Shown: one piece after another, positions 13,131-24,100 of the stretch
Numbering within the stretch: the stretch's first letter is position 1
Layout: each line of letters opens with the position of its first letter
Assembly (NCBI RefSeq): GCF_040412425.1
Contig: NC_089763.1
Coordinates: 52,378,587 to 52,442,586, forward strand
Direction: 5' to 3'
Origin: Macrobrachium rosenbergii
Taxonomy: Eukaryota > Arthropoda > Malacostraca > Decapoda > Palaemonidae
Length of the DNA stretch: 64,000 nucleotides
Position numbers and translations under genes: made by a program
Notes under the pieces: generated by a model
Databases searched by the model: none
Told to the model about the DNA's origin: nothing
What the model saw: the letters and a program-made list of their open reading frames with translations, nothing else

Positions 13131-13330
13131 ACAGTATGTTCCCCATAATCATGGGGGTTAGGGACCACAACCACCCTCATTAAGCGAAAACCCGTGCTAA
13201 GTTGGTATCCCCCTCTAAAAATGCTTATAACTGTCTATTTTAATAGTTCAAACACCAAAGACCCCCTCTAAAAGTATTTATAAATGCCTATTTTAATAGT
13301 TCACTGCCTATTTTAATAGTTCAAACACCA
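13131..13330. mobile_element. possible Tigger/pogo-like DNA transposon end
   Basis: TTCCCCATAATCATGGGGG, then GGGACCACAACC and AAGCGAAAACCCGTGCTAAG, resemble the edges of old Tigger-type elements, which begin CAGT.. and carry runs describing a CG-rich hairpin. A piece of 19 bases (TGCCTATTTTAATAGTTCA) is duplicated at about 13289-13325. The partner end may be near 15110-15160 (GCGACTAACTGAAGGC, then AGCAGGGACCC), but the inverted match is weak. Confidence 0.3.
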
Positions 13331-13509
13331 AATATACCTTACCTTAAACTAACATCCTAAAAAACTTCAGTATCACTTCAAAGTCATCTTACAACATTAC
13401 CCTTAAAAATATATGGCTTACAGCTACGTGTAAAAACTAATCACGTTACCCCTATATTCAGACAGCCATTTTCTCTCATACAGTACTGAAGCTGCCCTGT
13501 TTTCTTTTT

Positions 13510-13679
13510 ACAGATACAGGAAACATTGGGAATTCACAAGTACACAGATAGGGGAAACATTGGGAATTCACAAGTAGACAGATAGGGGAAACATTGGGAA
13601 TTCACAAGTAGACAGATAGGGGAAACATTGGGAATTCACAAGTAGACAGATAGGGGAAACATTGGGAATTCACGAGTCA
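13510..13679. repeat. 34-bp minisatellite, five copies
   Basis: The unit ACAGATAGGGGAAACATTGG plus GAATTCACAAGTAG repeats at 13544, 13578, 13612 and 13646, with a slightly diverged first copy at 13510 (CAGATACAGG). Internal copies are near-identical, which indicates recent expansion. Confidence 0.9.
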
Positions 13680-14202
13680 AGTACTGTACTTAAACATTTA
13701 AATATGCATTGAAAAAAAATACCAAATTATAAATGCAATCAACAGTGATAAAATATTCTCTTGCATATGTACATGTTACAGTGATTTACTAACTTTCAAA
13801 TATTAATATTAACGTAAACACAGCAAAAATCAATAAATTATTATTTCACTTGCAGAATCCATTTATACTGTATTATTATACTGATCTGTTATCATCGTAA
13901 TATGTATAAAAAAGAATCGTCCCGACATTTGTAAAATTTACGTTTTCAGAAACAGCTGACTGAGCCCACTATCGAAAGAATTATGAAAATAATTTTTTAG
14001 TTGCTAAAAGCAATGATTGTATTAATGGAATTATTTTTAGTTTTGTACATAAAAGTTTATGAAATAGTAATTCATATTTCATTAAGAGAGAGAGAGAGTT
14101 ACTGATATTATGTTTACATCAGTGAAAACAATTACAAATGTCAGGATGATAATTTTTTATATATATTACGATGACAGTAGATTAATATAACAATACAATA
14201 TA

Positions 14203-14530
14203 CAGGCAGTCCCTGGGTTCTTATGACGTTCCGAGCTTATGACGCTCTTCAAATATATTCATCAAAAATTATTTCCCAGGTTACAACGCATGTTCAAACA
14301 ACGCCGACCAGATGGAAGAAATATAGCTCCAAAAGGGTAAGAATGGTCAAAATTTGGATGGTTTTGGATGAAAAACTCAATAAGAGCGCAGTTTACATCA
14401 TTTACAAGACACCCAAATGATTAAAAGAAAGGTTTTCCTACAATTTTCTATGATACTTTGGGTTACGTTGATTTTCAGCTTATGATGTGGTGTTGGAACG
14501 GAATTTCCGTTGTAAACCGGGGACTGCCTG
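14203..14530. mobile_element. Tigger/pogo-like MITE, copy 1
   Basis: The 328-bp element begins CAGGCAGTCCCTGGG and ends in the reverse complement of CAGGCAGTCCCCGGTTTAC, and is flanked by TA on both sides. It shares interior sequence (TTCAAATATATTCATCA, AATTATTTCC, CGCATGTTC) with the element at 44148-44505 in inverted orientation. TA duplications and CAGG-type termini are known for pogo/Tigger elements of the Tc1/mariner superfamily. There is no transposase, so it is non-autonomous. Confidence 0.8.
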
Positions 14531-14799
14531 TAAATGGATTCTGTAAGTGAAATAACATTTTATTGATATTTTGCTTTGTTTGTCATTAAAGAAAAGTTGG
14601 TATTCTGCTGTGTGATTGGGTACTTCAAACCCTTCCAGCCAATAGCATGTCATCATGGAGAGAGAGAGAGAACTGGTATTACGTTTACATTGGTAAAAAC
14701 AATTACAAATGTCGAGACGATCATTTTTTTTTTGCAGTATAAATGGATTCTGTAAGTGAAATAACATTGTAGTGATATTTTGCTGTGTTTTTTCATTAA

Positions 14800-15929
<1,130 letters not shown>

Positions 15930-15957
15930 AAGGGATTTTGACGAAGGAAAATCTATT

Positions 15958-16244
15958 TCTGAGAGGGGACCGTGTCACCTGGGTGAAAAAGTCCATTCAG
16001 CACTTATTTCTAGGTAATTCCGTTGCTAGATACCAGAGAAAGCTAAATGAAATGCTGGAGTTACTACCCCAGAGCAAGCTCCATTAGATGGAGTCGTGTA
16101 TGGAAAAGGGTGAACTACAAAAACACGGAACCTTATCCTATAGAGATCCCAAAGTCAAAAGTCCCACAGGGAGGTGCCGTTACAAACCCATGCACCACTC
16201 GTGGACAGCACACAAAACACTGCTAGCTGCATTCCATGAAAGCA
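15958..16244. repeat. inverted terminal repeat of A1 (recombinase side)
   Basis: Pairs as an inverted repeat with 23761-24051. The match runs from GTGTCACC near the edge through CTAGATACCAGAGAAAGC and GGTGCCGTTACAAACCCATG to ATTCCATG near 16240. Outside this, 15930-15957 is an extra terminal stretch (AGGGATTTTGAC, AAATCTATTTCTG) absent from the other end, as known for the right ITR of DIRS elements. Confidence 0.9.
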
Positions 16245-16303
16245 TCACCCCACCAGAATGATGTTTACTATGGGAGGGACATGACACATGATGGAGGTGG
16301 GTC

Positions 16304-16395
16304 ATCGGGTGACACGGTCCCCTCTCCAGAAATAGATTTTTCCTTTGTCAAAATCCCTTTTCTGGATCGGGTCCCATGTCAGCCGGTGAAAAATT
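16304..16395. repeat. internal complementary region (ICR) of A1
   Basis: The first part (GGGTGACACGGTCCCCTCT, AAATAGATTTTTCC, GTCAAAATCCC) is the inverted copy of the outer recombinase-side end at 15930-15990. The second part (CTGGATCGGGTCCCATGTC, AGCCGGTGAAAAA) is the inverted copy of the opposite end at 24016-24052. In the DIRS replication model the ICR aligns both ends so the linear product can circularise. Confidence 0.9.
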
Positions 16396-16711
16396 AACAG
16401 AGAAATAAATATCATTCTTAAACTAAAGAGATAAAAATTTAAGGGGGGAACAGAAGACCGAAGGTCCAAAAGAAATTTTTTTTAATCACTAGTAACAACA
16501 ACAATAATGTACAAATGAAACTGATGTTAGCTTAAAATTAACATGACAATATAAAAATATACATAAACAAAATAACTAAACAATATTGAAAACCTTATAA
16601 CTTAAATGTGTCATTTAGACAAACATATAGATAACACAGCCAGGTGAGAAGTCAAGGCAAGCCTGACTGAAATGACCGTGGGGATAACTGAGGCAGTGGA
16701 GGAGGAAATGA

Positions 16712-17703
16712 CTAGGAATCAGAAAGGGAACCAGAGGGAGGGACAACGTTCCCTGCCGCGACTGCTGAGAATTTAAGAGCTTCTAAGGATTTCAAATAGT
16801 GACGTTTGAAAACCAAGGGTGACTTCCAACCAGTGTACCTGGTAAGATCCGTGAAATTCATGTAATGAAAGTAATTAATGGAGGTGGCCACAGCTCTAAT
16901 ATCATGAACTCTTGGGACTGAGTCAGGGTTAGCCTGCTTGATAAAGTAAAGGATCTGTTGTCTAATAGCAGACATAGAGAGATTACCCCCTCCTTCCCTG
17001 ATAAAGAGAGGCCCAGAAGAGATGTGAGAGGACCTGTCTAAATAAGCCCTCAAAGTATGAACTGGACACAGGGACAGGTCTTGAGGCAGGGGAGAATTTT
17101 CCAAGGCGACCACCTATGCTGCGGATCTTCATTTTTGGCCAGGAAGGTAGGGTGAGGAATCAGCAAAACCTCCCCTGATGGAAGGAAGTCGACGTGGTTG
17201 GGTTCCTAGAGAGTGCAGACAGCTCTGAAATTCTAGCACCTGAAGCTAGGCTAACTAAGAACAACGTTTTCCTCAATAAGGAAAGGTAGGGGCAAGACTG
17301 ATTATCGATATCTGAGGCTAACTTCAACACGTCATTTAAAAACCAGGAAACCGTATGTGGACGGATTACTGGCCTCAGACGTGCACAGGCTTTAGGGATG
17401 GAAGAAAAGTAAGGGTCTGTGAGGTCAATTTTGAAACCATACAAGAACACTTTTTTCGTAAAGCCGACTTGACTGTAGTAACAGTACTAGCGGCTAAACC
17501 CTTCTCAAACAGTGATCTAAAAAGGAGATTGCTAAATTTATGGTCATTACTGTAGCCTCAGATTCTTTCAAAAAGAGTGCTAGTTTCTTAATTGCTGAGT
17601 CGTACTGACGAAGAGTGGAGACCCGCTTATCTGATTCCAAGAACATGGTATTGACAGGATCAACGTTAGCATCCCTTTGAGCCGCAAATTTCATAAAGTC
17701 CAC
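16712..17703 (-). pseudogene. tyrosine recombinase (YR) of A1, frameshifted
   Basis: It would catalyse integration of the circular DNA intermediate into the genome. On the minus strand the ATG at 17703 overlaps the RNase H stop as ATGA, followed by MDFMKFAAQ and an N-terminal DNA-binding part (STLRQYDSAIKKL). Next come YGFKIDLTDPYFSSIPKA and the catalytic domain. The catalytic Arg is in GARISEL (17221-17240), HxxR in HDIR (16892-16906) and the Tyr nucleophile in KRHYLKS (about 16797). The stop is at 16712. Breaks lie near 17510, 17440 and 17180, each explained by one base against A2. All four active-site residues are visible, but not in one frame. Confidence 0.88.
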
Positions 17704-18545
17704 AAAGCCAGGGCATTTTGAATTTTTGAGGAAGCTGACACAGTCTGAGTTTGTACTACTTGTGTTAGTTTCGGACTGGGGATTCGGATGTGGCGAAGTT
17801 TCAGTTCTAGCAGAAGAGGAAACCAGCTGCTCTTTGGCCAGTAGGGAGCCACTAGAGCTACTTGACCCTTGAACGTCCTCAGTTTGTGAAGGACTTTTAA
17901 CAACAAGTTCACTGGAGGAACAGATAGATCATCTTCCACCTGTTCCAATCCAATGACATTGCGTCCGTGAAAAGAGCTTGAGGGTCCAGGTTGGGAGCTA
18001 CGTAATGAGGAAGCTTGTTGTTGAGCTTGGTTGCGAACAAATCTACCTCCAGACCCGGAACTTGTTTGCAGATCCAATTGAACGAAAGCCCCTGTCTAGG
18101 GACCACTCCGACTCGAGGGAGTTGTCCTGATAGAGAATCTGCCACGACGTTCGGACCCCTGCAAGATGGGTGGCAGATAGGTGCCACTTGTTCTTGCATG
18201 CCAAGGAGAAAAGTGCAATCATTACCTGGTTGATCCTGCTCGATTTTGAACCTCCCCTGTTTATGCAGTGGACTACCGTGGCGCTGTCCAGAACCAGTCT
18301 TATGTGAATCTTCTTGGGGGGAAGAAGCTTCTTCAAGGTAAGGAAGACCGCCATGGCCTCCAGAACGTTTATATGGAACTGGCGGAACATGAGGGACCAA
18401 GTCCCCTGTACTTCTTGGTGTTGAGAATATCCTCCCCACCCGCTTAGGGAGGCGTCTGTGTGGATAACCAACGCCGGAGGAGGAAATTGAAGGGGACTGA
18501 CTTGGACAGGCTCTTGACAGTCGACCAAGGCCGAGTCTCTTCTTC
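17691..18545 (-). pseudogene. RNase H domain region of A1, frameshifted
   Basis: It would remove the RNA strand during reverse transcription. HTDASLSGWGG gives the first acidic residue, NVLEAMAVF the glutamate and VLDSATVV the second aspartate. These lie in the open frame 18528-18043. A frame change then leads to VDLFATKLN and VNLLLKVLHKL, and a final stretch (ALVAPYWPKSSWFP) runs to a stop at 17691. The long 332-codon frame 17909-18907 is out of frame for most of its length and is real only in its last ~50 residues. Its stop overlaps the YR start by ATGA. Confidence 0.82.
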
Positions 18546-19515
18546 AAGATGTGGGGATCAGAGACACCTTGTCCCTGAGACTGATATTTGCCCGACTCCG
18601 CCACACTCTGTTGATATCTTTCAGTTTCACTTTCAGCAACAGGTCTGTCACTGAAGCGAACTGAAGGGAGCCCAAGACTCGTTCTTGGGTCCGCCGAGAG
18701 GCCCTTTTGGATTTGAGAAACTGTCTGGTTGCTCTGGCTATCTCCTTCCTCTTGGGAGGAGGAAGAGAGAGCTTGTGAGAATTCAGATCCCACTGGATTC
18801 CTAGCCATTGAAAACAACTGCTCGGAACCAGGCGGGACTTCTCCTTGTTTACACGAAAGCCCAAAGATTCTAGAAAGTCGACCACCACGGATGTAACTCT
18901 CCGGCATTCCTCGACGCTGGATGCCCAGATGATCCAGTCGTCGAGATACGCGCCAGCGTAATCCCTTGAGACCGGAGTTGTTGTACGACCGTGTCTGTCA
19001 ACTTGGTAAAAATCCTTGGGGCTATGTTGAGGCCGAAAGGCATCACCTTGAAGGAATATGCCTGCCTTCCGAGCCTGAACCCCAGAAAGGGGGAGAACCT
19101 TCTCGCAACCGGGACGTGATAATAGGCGTCGGAAAGATCTAGAGAGGTGGTTACGGCTCCACGGGGCAGTAGGGTCCGAACTTGGGAGACAGTAAGCATC
19201 CGAAACTTGTTGCAACGAATGTAGGAATTCAGACGGGACAAGTCCAGAATTACTCTCCGTTTGTCGGAACCCTTCTTGGGAACACTGAAGAGCCTGCCTT
19301 GGAACTTCAGAGTCCTCACTTTCTTATAGCCTGTTTCTGTAGGAGATCCTCCACAAAGTCCTCGAGATCCTTGGTCGTAGCCTGATAAAACTTGACTGGT
19401 GGAGGGGGATTGTCGATCCAACTCCAGCCTAGGCCCTTGGAAACTATACTCTGAGCCCAGGGACAGAAGGTCCACCGAGCTCGAAAATGGTACAGCCTCC
19501 CGCCCACAGGATGTA
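18546..19515 (-). pseudogene. reverse transcriptase of A1, frameshifted
   Basis: It copies the element RNA into DNA. In order on the minus strand: GGRLYHFRARW near 19505, FQGRLFSVPKK, RRVILDLSRLNSYI, SLDLSDAYYHVPV, YSFKVMPFGLNIAPRIF, then the catalytic YLDDW at 18934-18948, then FQWLGIQWDLN and LSLPPPKRKEI. The order and the LDD tripeptide are those of DIRS RTs. Three breaks are seen against A2: near 19325, near 18955 (just before YLDDW) and near 18555. Each looks like one missing base. The catalytic residues are present. Confidence 0.9.
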
Positions 19516-19517
19516 TG

Positions 19518-21552
19518 TCATCGGTCCTGTGTTTGCTTCCCCCCTCTGGAGCCTCTACCTCCCCTGTTCCTGGGAGAGGAGTGGGGGGCTCCCCTTCCCC
19601 TAGCGAAGCCACGGGGCTTATTGCCTCTGGTTGATTGTCTGGGCGAAATTTCCCCTGACTTTCATATGCAGGATTGAAAGCTGGGGAGGAGACATAGGAA
19701 GGAGCAGCCAAAGACTGATGTGCCGGGTTCACCAGGACATACTGAGGCGGAGGATGGGAGGAAGAGGTCGAAGGCTGACCTTGTAAAGGAACCTGGACCA
19801 AGGACTGAGCTGGAAGACGTTTGAAATGTTTAAATTTCTTACTGGACTTTGTGGGAGGGCTGGCAAGATCAGACTGTTTCCTTTTATAGGGCAGACCCCA
19901 ACGGGAACGGAGGCTTTGATTGACCCTAGCTGCCTCAGATAAGACTGCATCAACTTCTTCTTGTGGGAAAAGATTAGCTCCCCAGATTGAACTCTTAAGA
20001 AGCTTATTTGGTTCATGCCGAACTGTGGCTGCTGAAAAGATGTGCTTCCGGCAGGCCAGTCGGGCAGTCATAAAGTCAAACAGGTCTTGTTGAAAACTCG
20101 CCAAGAGAGATTTCGTCAAGACCTGGAATAATGGATCTTCCTATAAACCAAAGAAGTTGCTTCCGCTAAAGCCAAAGAGTTCAAAGACCTGGCGAGCCTT
20201 TCCTTAGTATCAGCCTCTGTTTTCAAGAGCAACTCCGGGATCTTAGGGAGCTGCTCACTGAACAGATCAGAAGCGCAGTCTGGGTCAAGCCGAGTCACCG
20301 TAAACGTATTAGGGGCTCCCTTCCAGAATTCGGTGCCTCCGGGAAAGACGAGAGATGTCGGGTCCGTCTCACGGAGATGAGGAAGGGGTTTACCTTCGAA
20401 GCAAGCCTGACTAGTCAGAGAGGCCACTTTCGAAGTGCAAGGGAGAAGGAGAACATCACTGAGAGTGAACATAGTGAACACTCCCTTAGCTGGTGTAAGC
20501 TTAGTGTTCTCCGCTTGCCACTCCGTAAGGGTCCTCATCAAAGACGACTGGGCTTGGTCCCTAGGATAGATAACCGTCTCCTTAGGGACTTTATCAGACC
20601 TGTTCCAAACCTCTCCCTTCAGCCTGGCAAACCCAGTGTAGGGAGATGTCAGGTCCGGAGGATAGAACTCCAACTCTTCCACTCTCCTCGTGCCCAAACC
20701 CTCTATGGTAAGAGTACCTTCGTACTCGGGAGCATAAAGGGCCAGACGCCAAGGATTCCCCAGATCAAAGGGAGGGAGAGTGGAAGGGTCAGGAACAGAA
20801 TGAGACCTAGAACGAGAACCTTGTTGTGATTCCACCTTCTCCGAAAGAGACTGAAAAGAAGAAGCAAGACCAGACAGCTTGCTGTCTACCCTCGCGTCGA
20901 TCTTCTCAAACCTCGCGTCGATTCTTTCCAGGAATTGTTCAAAGAAATGAAACGTATCCAAAGAAGGAGGAGGGGGAACTACCTGACGTGACTGAGGCTC
21001 CGCTTGGGACCCGGAAGGGGAGGCTGTACTCATCGACGGAACGGGGCTCGCCGCCCGTGCCGCCGCCGGAGGGACCCCATATCGGCCTGCCGGAGTAGGT
21101 AAGGTTTTCTTTTTAACGGACTTCACCTTCGGGGCAATAGACCCAGACGTGCCCGAAAGGTATGAAGATTTAGAGAAGCCTTTAAAAGAAGCAACAGAGG
21201 AAGAAGGAGAGCTAAACAGTGAAGAACCTGCCTCACTTACCCCCTTACCTGCTTGATGCTCCGGGATAATGCTCGGAGACTCAAGGCCGAGATCGAGTTC
21301 CGCCGCGTCTTCTGGAACGCCGCCGCTCAGAGCCGAACCGTCTGGAGAGGGCTGGGTCAACTCCCGAATCCCGGCAATCAACGGAGCAGCAACATCGTCG
21401 GTGACAGAAGCTGTGATCCAAGCGCCGGGAAAAAGGACATTACAAATGTCCTTCGAGAGTATGTAGGGATTGCCAGCTCCTACGTTGCGCCCAAAGCCGC
21501 TAACCCAGACTTTAAGGGCCTGAATCGAAGCATCACGAGACTTGCGGTCAGC
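19518..21552 (-). pseudogene. Gag of A1, main exon (exon 3), frameshifted
   Basis: Presumed nucleocapsid-like protein that packages the element RNA. It starts at a 3' splice site (CCGGCAG at 21559-21553) with ADRKSRDASIQALKVW. It continues through an acidic/Ser-rich stretch, a likely coiled coil (FFEQFLERIDARFEKIDARV) and a conserved block (ETVIYPRDQAQSSLMRTLTE), to RKHIFSAATVRHEPNKLL and VNQSLRSRWG. One break lies near 20140. A second lies before the Arg-Gly-rich tail (GFARGRG, NRGGRGSRGG), which ends at 19518 in a frame different from the RT. An RG-rich tail is typical for nucleic-acid binding. A2 has the same layout. Confidence 0.78.
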
Positions 21553-21658
21553 CTGCCGGAAGAAGAAAAAACATTATTGCGGTTTACCGAAGGCGGGGGA
21601 ATCGATAAAAATGTAAAAATTATAGTTGGCTAAGAAGGAAAGATGCATGATCACCTAC
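21553..21658 (-). other. putative spliceosomal intron in Gag of A1 (106 nt)
   Basis: The donor is TCG|GTAGGT and the acceptor is a pyrimidine-rich tract ending CCGGCAG|GCTGAC. Removing it joins DDS to ADRK in frame. A2 has an intron at the same codon boundary and of the same length (35206-35311), with GTAAGT and TTGCAG. See the finding on conservation. Confidence 0.75.
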
Positions 21659-21829
21659 CGAATCATCGATAGCCTGCTCGTAAAGAGCGTAGCAAACATC
21701 ACATCCGTCAGGGTGCCAAACAATAAGATCCCCTACGTGGACCGCACATCCGGAGTGAGACCGACAAACCGTGGCCGCTGGCCTGATGGAGGGCTGCGCG
21801 GAGCACCCTTCTTCTTGGCAGCGTACCAC
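21659..21829 (-). CDS. Gag exon 2 of A1 with a Cys/His motif
   Basis: The exon is 171 nt, exactly 57 codons, bounded by CTCTTACAG|GTGGTACGC and TCG|GTAGGT. It encodes VVRCQEEG, then VCRSHSGCAV, then WHPDGCDVCYAL, ending DDS. The C..H..GC...C..C spacing looks like a metal-binding knuckle, but it matches no named zinc finger I can be sure of. A2 has a 171-nt exon with the same pattern. An upstream exon must exist to supply the start codon and was not found. Confidence 0.65.
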
Positions 21830-23760
21830 CTGTAAGAGTATGAGATTATGAGTACACTGTGTAAGGTGCGGAGTAGTGTGCGAGCAACACAGTATTAAAT
21901 AAAACCGTGAAACCAGCCGGAATGATCCGGGAGGTAACCGGTAAAAACTCATACAAACAAAAAAATAAAATAATAATAAAACAAAATAAATTTACCGGAA
22001 CTAGCCGGAGTAACATGCCTTAAAAGTAAGTGACGGATACAAAATAAAATGGGAAGGTTAAACTGTCCGGAGAAAGCGCATTCCCGGCAACTAAAAATAA
22101 TATGAAACTAGCGATAACGGAAGACCGATAAACGCTAGAACCGCCGGAGCGGGAAGCAAGGAATGCGCTCCGATAGAAGACAGTAGTTAGCTAAGGTCAG
22201 GAACGTCAAAAGCCCAACACGAAGACAGTCAGGCGGAAAGCTCTAACTGGCAACGAAGAAGGGACTGAACCGAGTGTCGCCAAATTAAAGCGACACGCCG
22301 GAGAAGACGTATGAAGGGGAGGAATGAAAACCCGGAGGAAGAACCGAAAATGAACGACCAGAGAGTGGGAATGCACAATCCGGGCGTTCCGTGTCCTCCC
22401 GCCCACTCGCTGACTGAGTCGTTACCCAGCAAACGCGAGAGAAGCAGGAGAGGAACAGGAACAACCTCCAGGGGGGGACAGGGAGATAAAGATGGCCAAA
22501 GATGGTGGACAGGAGAGGGGAAGCTCTCCCGGCCACCAACAGTCCCAGGAGGGAGAGTACAAAGGTAAAGTCACGGACCGTACCAAGGAGAGGCCAAACA
22601 ATGCAGAGGAAGGGGGCACAGGCTATAGGCTAAAAGGAAGGAATGCTCCCAAACCTGATAAGTTAACAAGATTGAAAACAAATCAAGGGGAAGAGAGAGC
22701 ACTTGGGAGGAGGAAGGGGAAAGGGTGGGTTGACATAACCAAAAACTGAAACTAACCTTAAGTAAAGACCAAACTAGGGTAGGCTACATGAAGCCCCTCG
22801 CTATCCCAGCTTAACCAAGAGGCTCATTAGCCACGCGAAAAAGCCGAAACAGGGAGAGGAAGCAACATGAGATCCCTCGCTATTTCAGCTTAAACAAGAG
22901 GCTTATTAGCCTACGCAAAAAGCCGAAACAGGGGAAGGGAACATAAAATGAGAAGACCCTAGTAAAACTTAAGGAGAGCGCCGCATGGAAAAAACGAACA
23001 CAAAACCCTATGAAGGGCATGTGAACGAAAAGAATGAACGACCACCCCCTTTTTCATGGAAAAAGGGGGCAATAGCCTAACGCCCCAAAAAAGGAAAACC
23101 AAAGCTAACAACCAACCCATAAAAAGGATAAAAAAAACATAACAAAACAAAACAAGAGGAGGACCATACCCAACACGATGTGGACGTGAAGGAAATGGCC
23201 GCCTCGTAACAAAAGAAATATCCATAATAATCATCAAATATCAAATGCATCCGAACACTGGGTTAAAAGATAAAACAAAAAAACTTAAAAGTACTAACAT
23301 AAATAAAATTCCCAGAAGCTAAGAGAAGAGAAGGGCAAAAAAAAAAGGCATGTTAATGAATTGATAAAAAGCGAATAGGCTCGAGGGTGAAGCCCGACGC
23401 CTAAACACCAGCCCTCATCTCGAAGCAAAGGGAAACAAACGTTAATCAATCAAAATCACTAATTAGACCTCATGAAAAGGAAAATTATCCTAAACACGAA
23501 GAGGAACCGTGAGAAAGATCGAAAAACAGGGCGACCCAAGATCACGAACCACGCATGGAGGTCACGTGAGGCCGTGAGAGGAGATCGAGACAGGCGTTAT
23601 AAATCCCTTTAATTATTAAACTAAAGGGAAATAAGGAGCCTCAACTAAAAAACGAAATACTGGTACTCAACTTAGGTGACGAAAGACCTTGTGAGGAAGC
23701 CATAATGATGCAAAAAGGCACAAGATTAAAAGCACAACGAAAAAACGTGTGACCGATGGT
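21830..23760 (-). other. 5' region of A1 between terminus and Gag exon 2
   Basis: No recognisable protein. The minus strand is rich in pyrimidines at about 22400-22650. The acceptor at 21830 implies a 5' exon and intron here, but no donor could be chosen with confidence. A2 has an equivalent ~1.8-kb region (33232-35034). Confidence 0.5.
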
Positions 23761-24051
23761 GCTTGCTGAAATGGAATGAGGCTAGCAGTGTTTTGTGTGC
23801 TGTCCACGAGTGGTGCATGGGTTTGTAACGGCACCTCCCTGTGGGACTTTTGACTTTGGGATCTCTATAGGATAAGGTTCCGTGTTTTGTAGTTCACCCT
23901 TTTCCATACACGACTCCATCTGATGGAGCTTCGCTCTGGGGTAGTAACTCCAGCATTTCATTTAGCTTTCTCTGGTATCTAGCAACGGAATTACCTAGAA
24001 ATAAGTGCTGAATGGACTTTTTCACCGGCTGACACGGGACCCGATCCAGAA
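23761..24051. repeat. inverted terminal repeat of A1 (Gag side)
   Basis: Inverted partner of 15958-16244, ending GTGTCAGCCGG-type sequence when read from the outer edge (minus strand). Its outer edge is copied in the ICR at 16362-16395. Confidence 0.9.
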
Positions 24052-24052
24052 A

Positions 24053-24068
24053 TATATAACATAATAAT

Positions 24069-24100
<32 letters not shown>

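Larger units (their letters stand above)
15930..24052 (-). mobile_element. DIRS retrotransposon A1, near full length
   Basis: The 8.1-kb element reads on the minus strand: terminus (24052), 5' region, Gag (21829-19518), RT, RNase H, tyrosine recombinase (to 16712), ICR (16304-16395), terminus (15930). The outer ~290 bp at each end are inverted repeats of each other. This is the established DIRS plan: no LTRs, no integrase, a tyrosine recombinase instead, and an ICR joining copies of both ends. It shares coding sequence, ends and intron with A2 at 32926-41180. At least six reading-frame breaks make this copy look inactive as written. No target duplication is visible, as is normal for the group. 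Confidence 0.93.

Noticed and set aside
17909..18907. 332-codon minus frame in A1
   Set aside because: Most of it is a shadow of RT and RNase H read in the wrong frame; only the last ~50 residues (VDLFATK onward) are the real frame.
20377..20829. 150-codon plus frame opposite A1 Gag
   Set aside because: Antisense shadow of the Gag frame, with no domain of its own.
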